The notes under the pieces are model-generated. The model saw only the letters and a program-made list of their open reading frames with translations. It was not told the DNA's origin and searched no databases. Source: Ursus arctos (Eukaryota > Chordata > Mammalia > Carnivora > Ursidae). From it: DNA of 64,000 nt. Positions within the stretch are counted from its first letter, which is position 1; every line of letters begins with the position of its first letter. The stretch spans positions 57,533,689-57,597,688 of the forward strand of contig NW_026622797.1 of the NCBI RefSeq assembly GCF_023065955.2. Reading direction: 5' to 3'. The position numbers and the translations under genes are program-made. Positions 63,670-64,000 of this stretch are shown here, one piece after another.

Positions 63670-64000
63670 GGTGTCATTTTCCTTCATAGAAGATTTAGAT
63701 TTCTTCTGGCGGGATGATACATACAATAGGAGAAGTTCACTTTAATCTCCTTAAGGCTGAACTCTTTCCAGTTTGCCTTTATTTCTATGGTGTAGCTCTT
63801 CCAAGAGATCTCAGAAAGATCAGAATCCTTCTTCTCTGGTGAGCTCTGTACTCCAACGTTTGTAACAACGTAAGAGTGTCAAAAAATCTCTGCCTAGCTT
63901 TTAACCCCTTATTAGATGGTTTCTGCTTGGTTTCTCAGAGATTCACCTTGTACATGCACATTCACATTTCATGTAGACTATTGGTTATGCTTTCCTGTAG
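63670..64000 (+). other. Window end, nothing firm recognised
   Basis: The sequence may continue the old antisense LINE-1 that the young element interrupts, but I see no firm match. Confidence 0.3.

Overview
This is mammalian genomic DNA from a carnivore, most probably a bear or giant panda. The window holds 11 tRNA-derived SINEC elements and several carnivore-type LINE-1 3' ends. Three SINE copies (near 17.9, 47.5 and 56.4 kb) carry the head and body variants I associate with Ursidae. Old mammalian repeats (MIR, L2, MER5A, MaLR-like LTRs, a Tigger-type transposon) make up most of the other recognisable repeat content. The species call is inference from repeat subfamilies remembered, not searched.

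The only protein gene I can support is the 3' end of SIM1 (single-minded homolog 1, a bHLH-PAS transcription factor) on the + strand. Bases 1-6590 are the 3' part of an intron. Two coding exons follow, at 6591-6993 and 9028-9758, joined by a clean phase-1 GT-AG intron. Together they encode the C-terminal 377 residues, about half of a protein that is 766 residues long in human. The bHLH and PAS domains lie upstream, outside the window. After the TGA comes a repeat-poor AT-rich stretch that I read as a 3' UTR of about 5.4 kb, ending near an AATAAA at 15103.

From about 15.1 kb to 64 kb I find no further gene. In human the 3' side of SIM1 faces a long gene-poor interval towards MCHR2, and this window fits that. 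The interval holds repeats of several ages, microsatellites, and unique blocks. Two of these are rich in CpG for intergenic DNA (31.37-31.99 and 35.6-36.8 kb, the second continuing as unique sequence to 37.6 kb). These are the best candidates for distal SIM1 enhancers or an unannotated transcript, on composition alone. The last 5 kb (59.0-64.0 kb) is an old antisense LINE-1 interrupted by two SINEs and a Tigger-type transposon, with a young, internally inverted LINE-1 at its end.

I found no CRISPR array, operon, mobile gene cluster or new protein system. The remaining open frames are in repeats, antisense to the SIM1 exon, or in unique DNA with no recognisable domain. The useful observations are about SIM1 3' structure, candidate regulatory DNA and insertion history.
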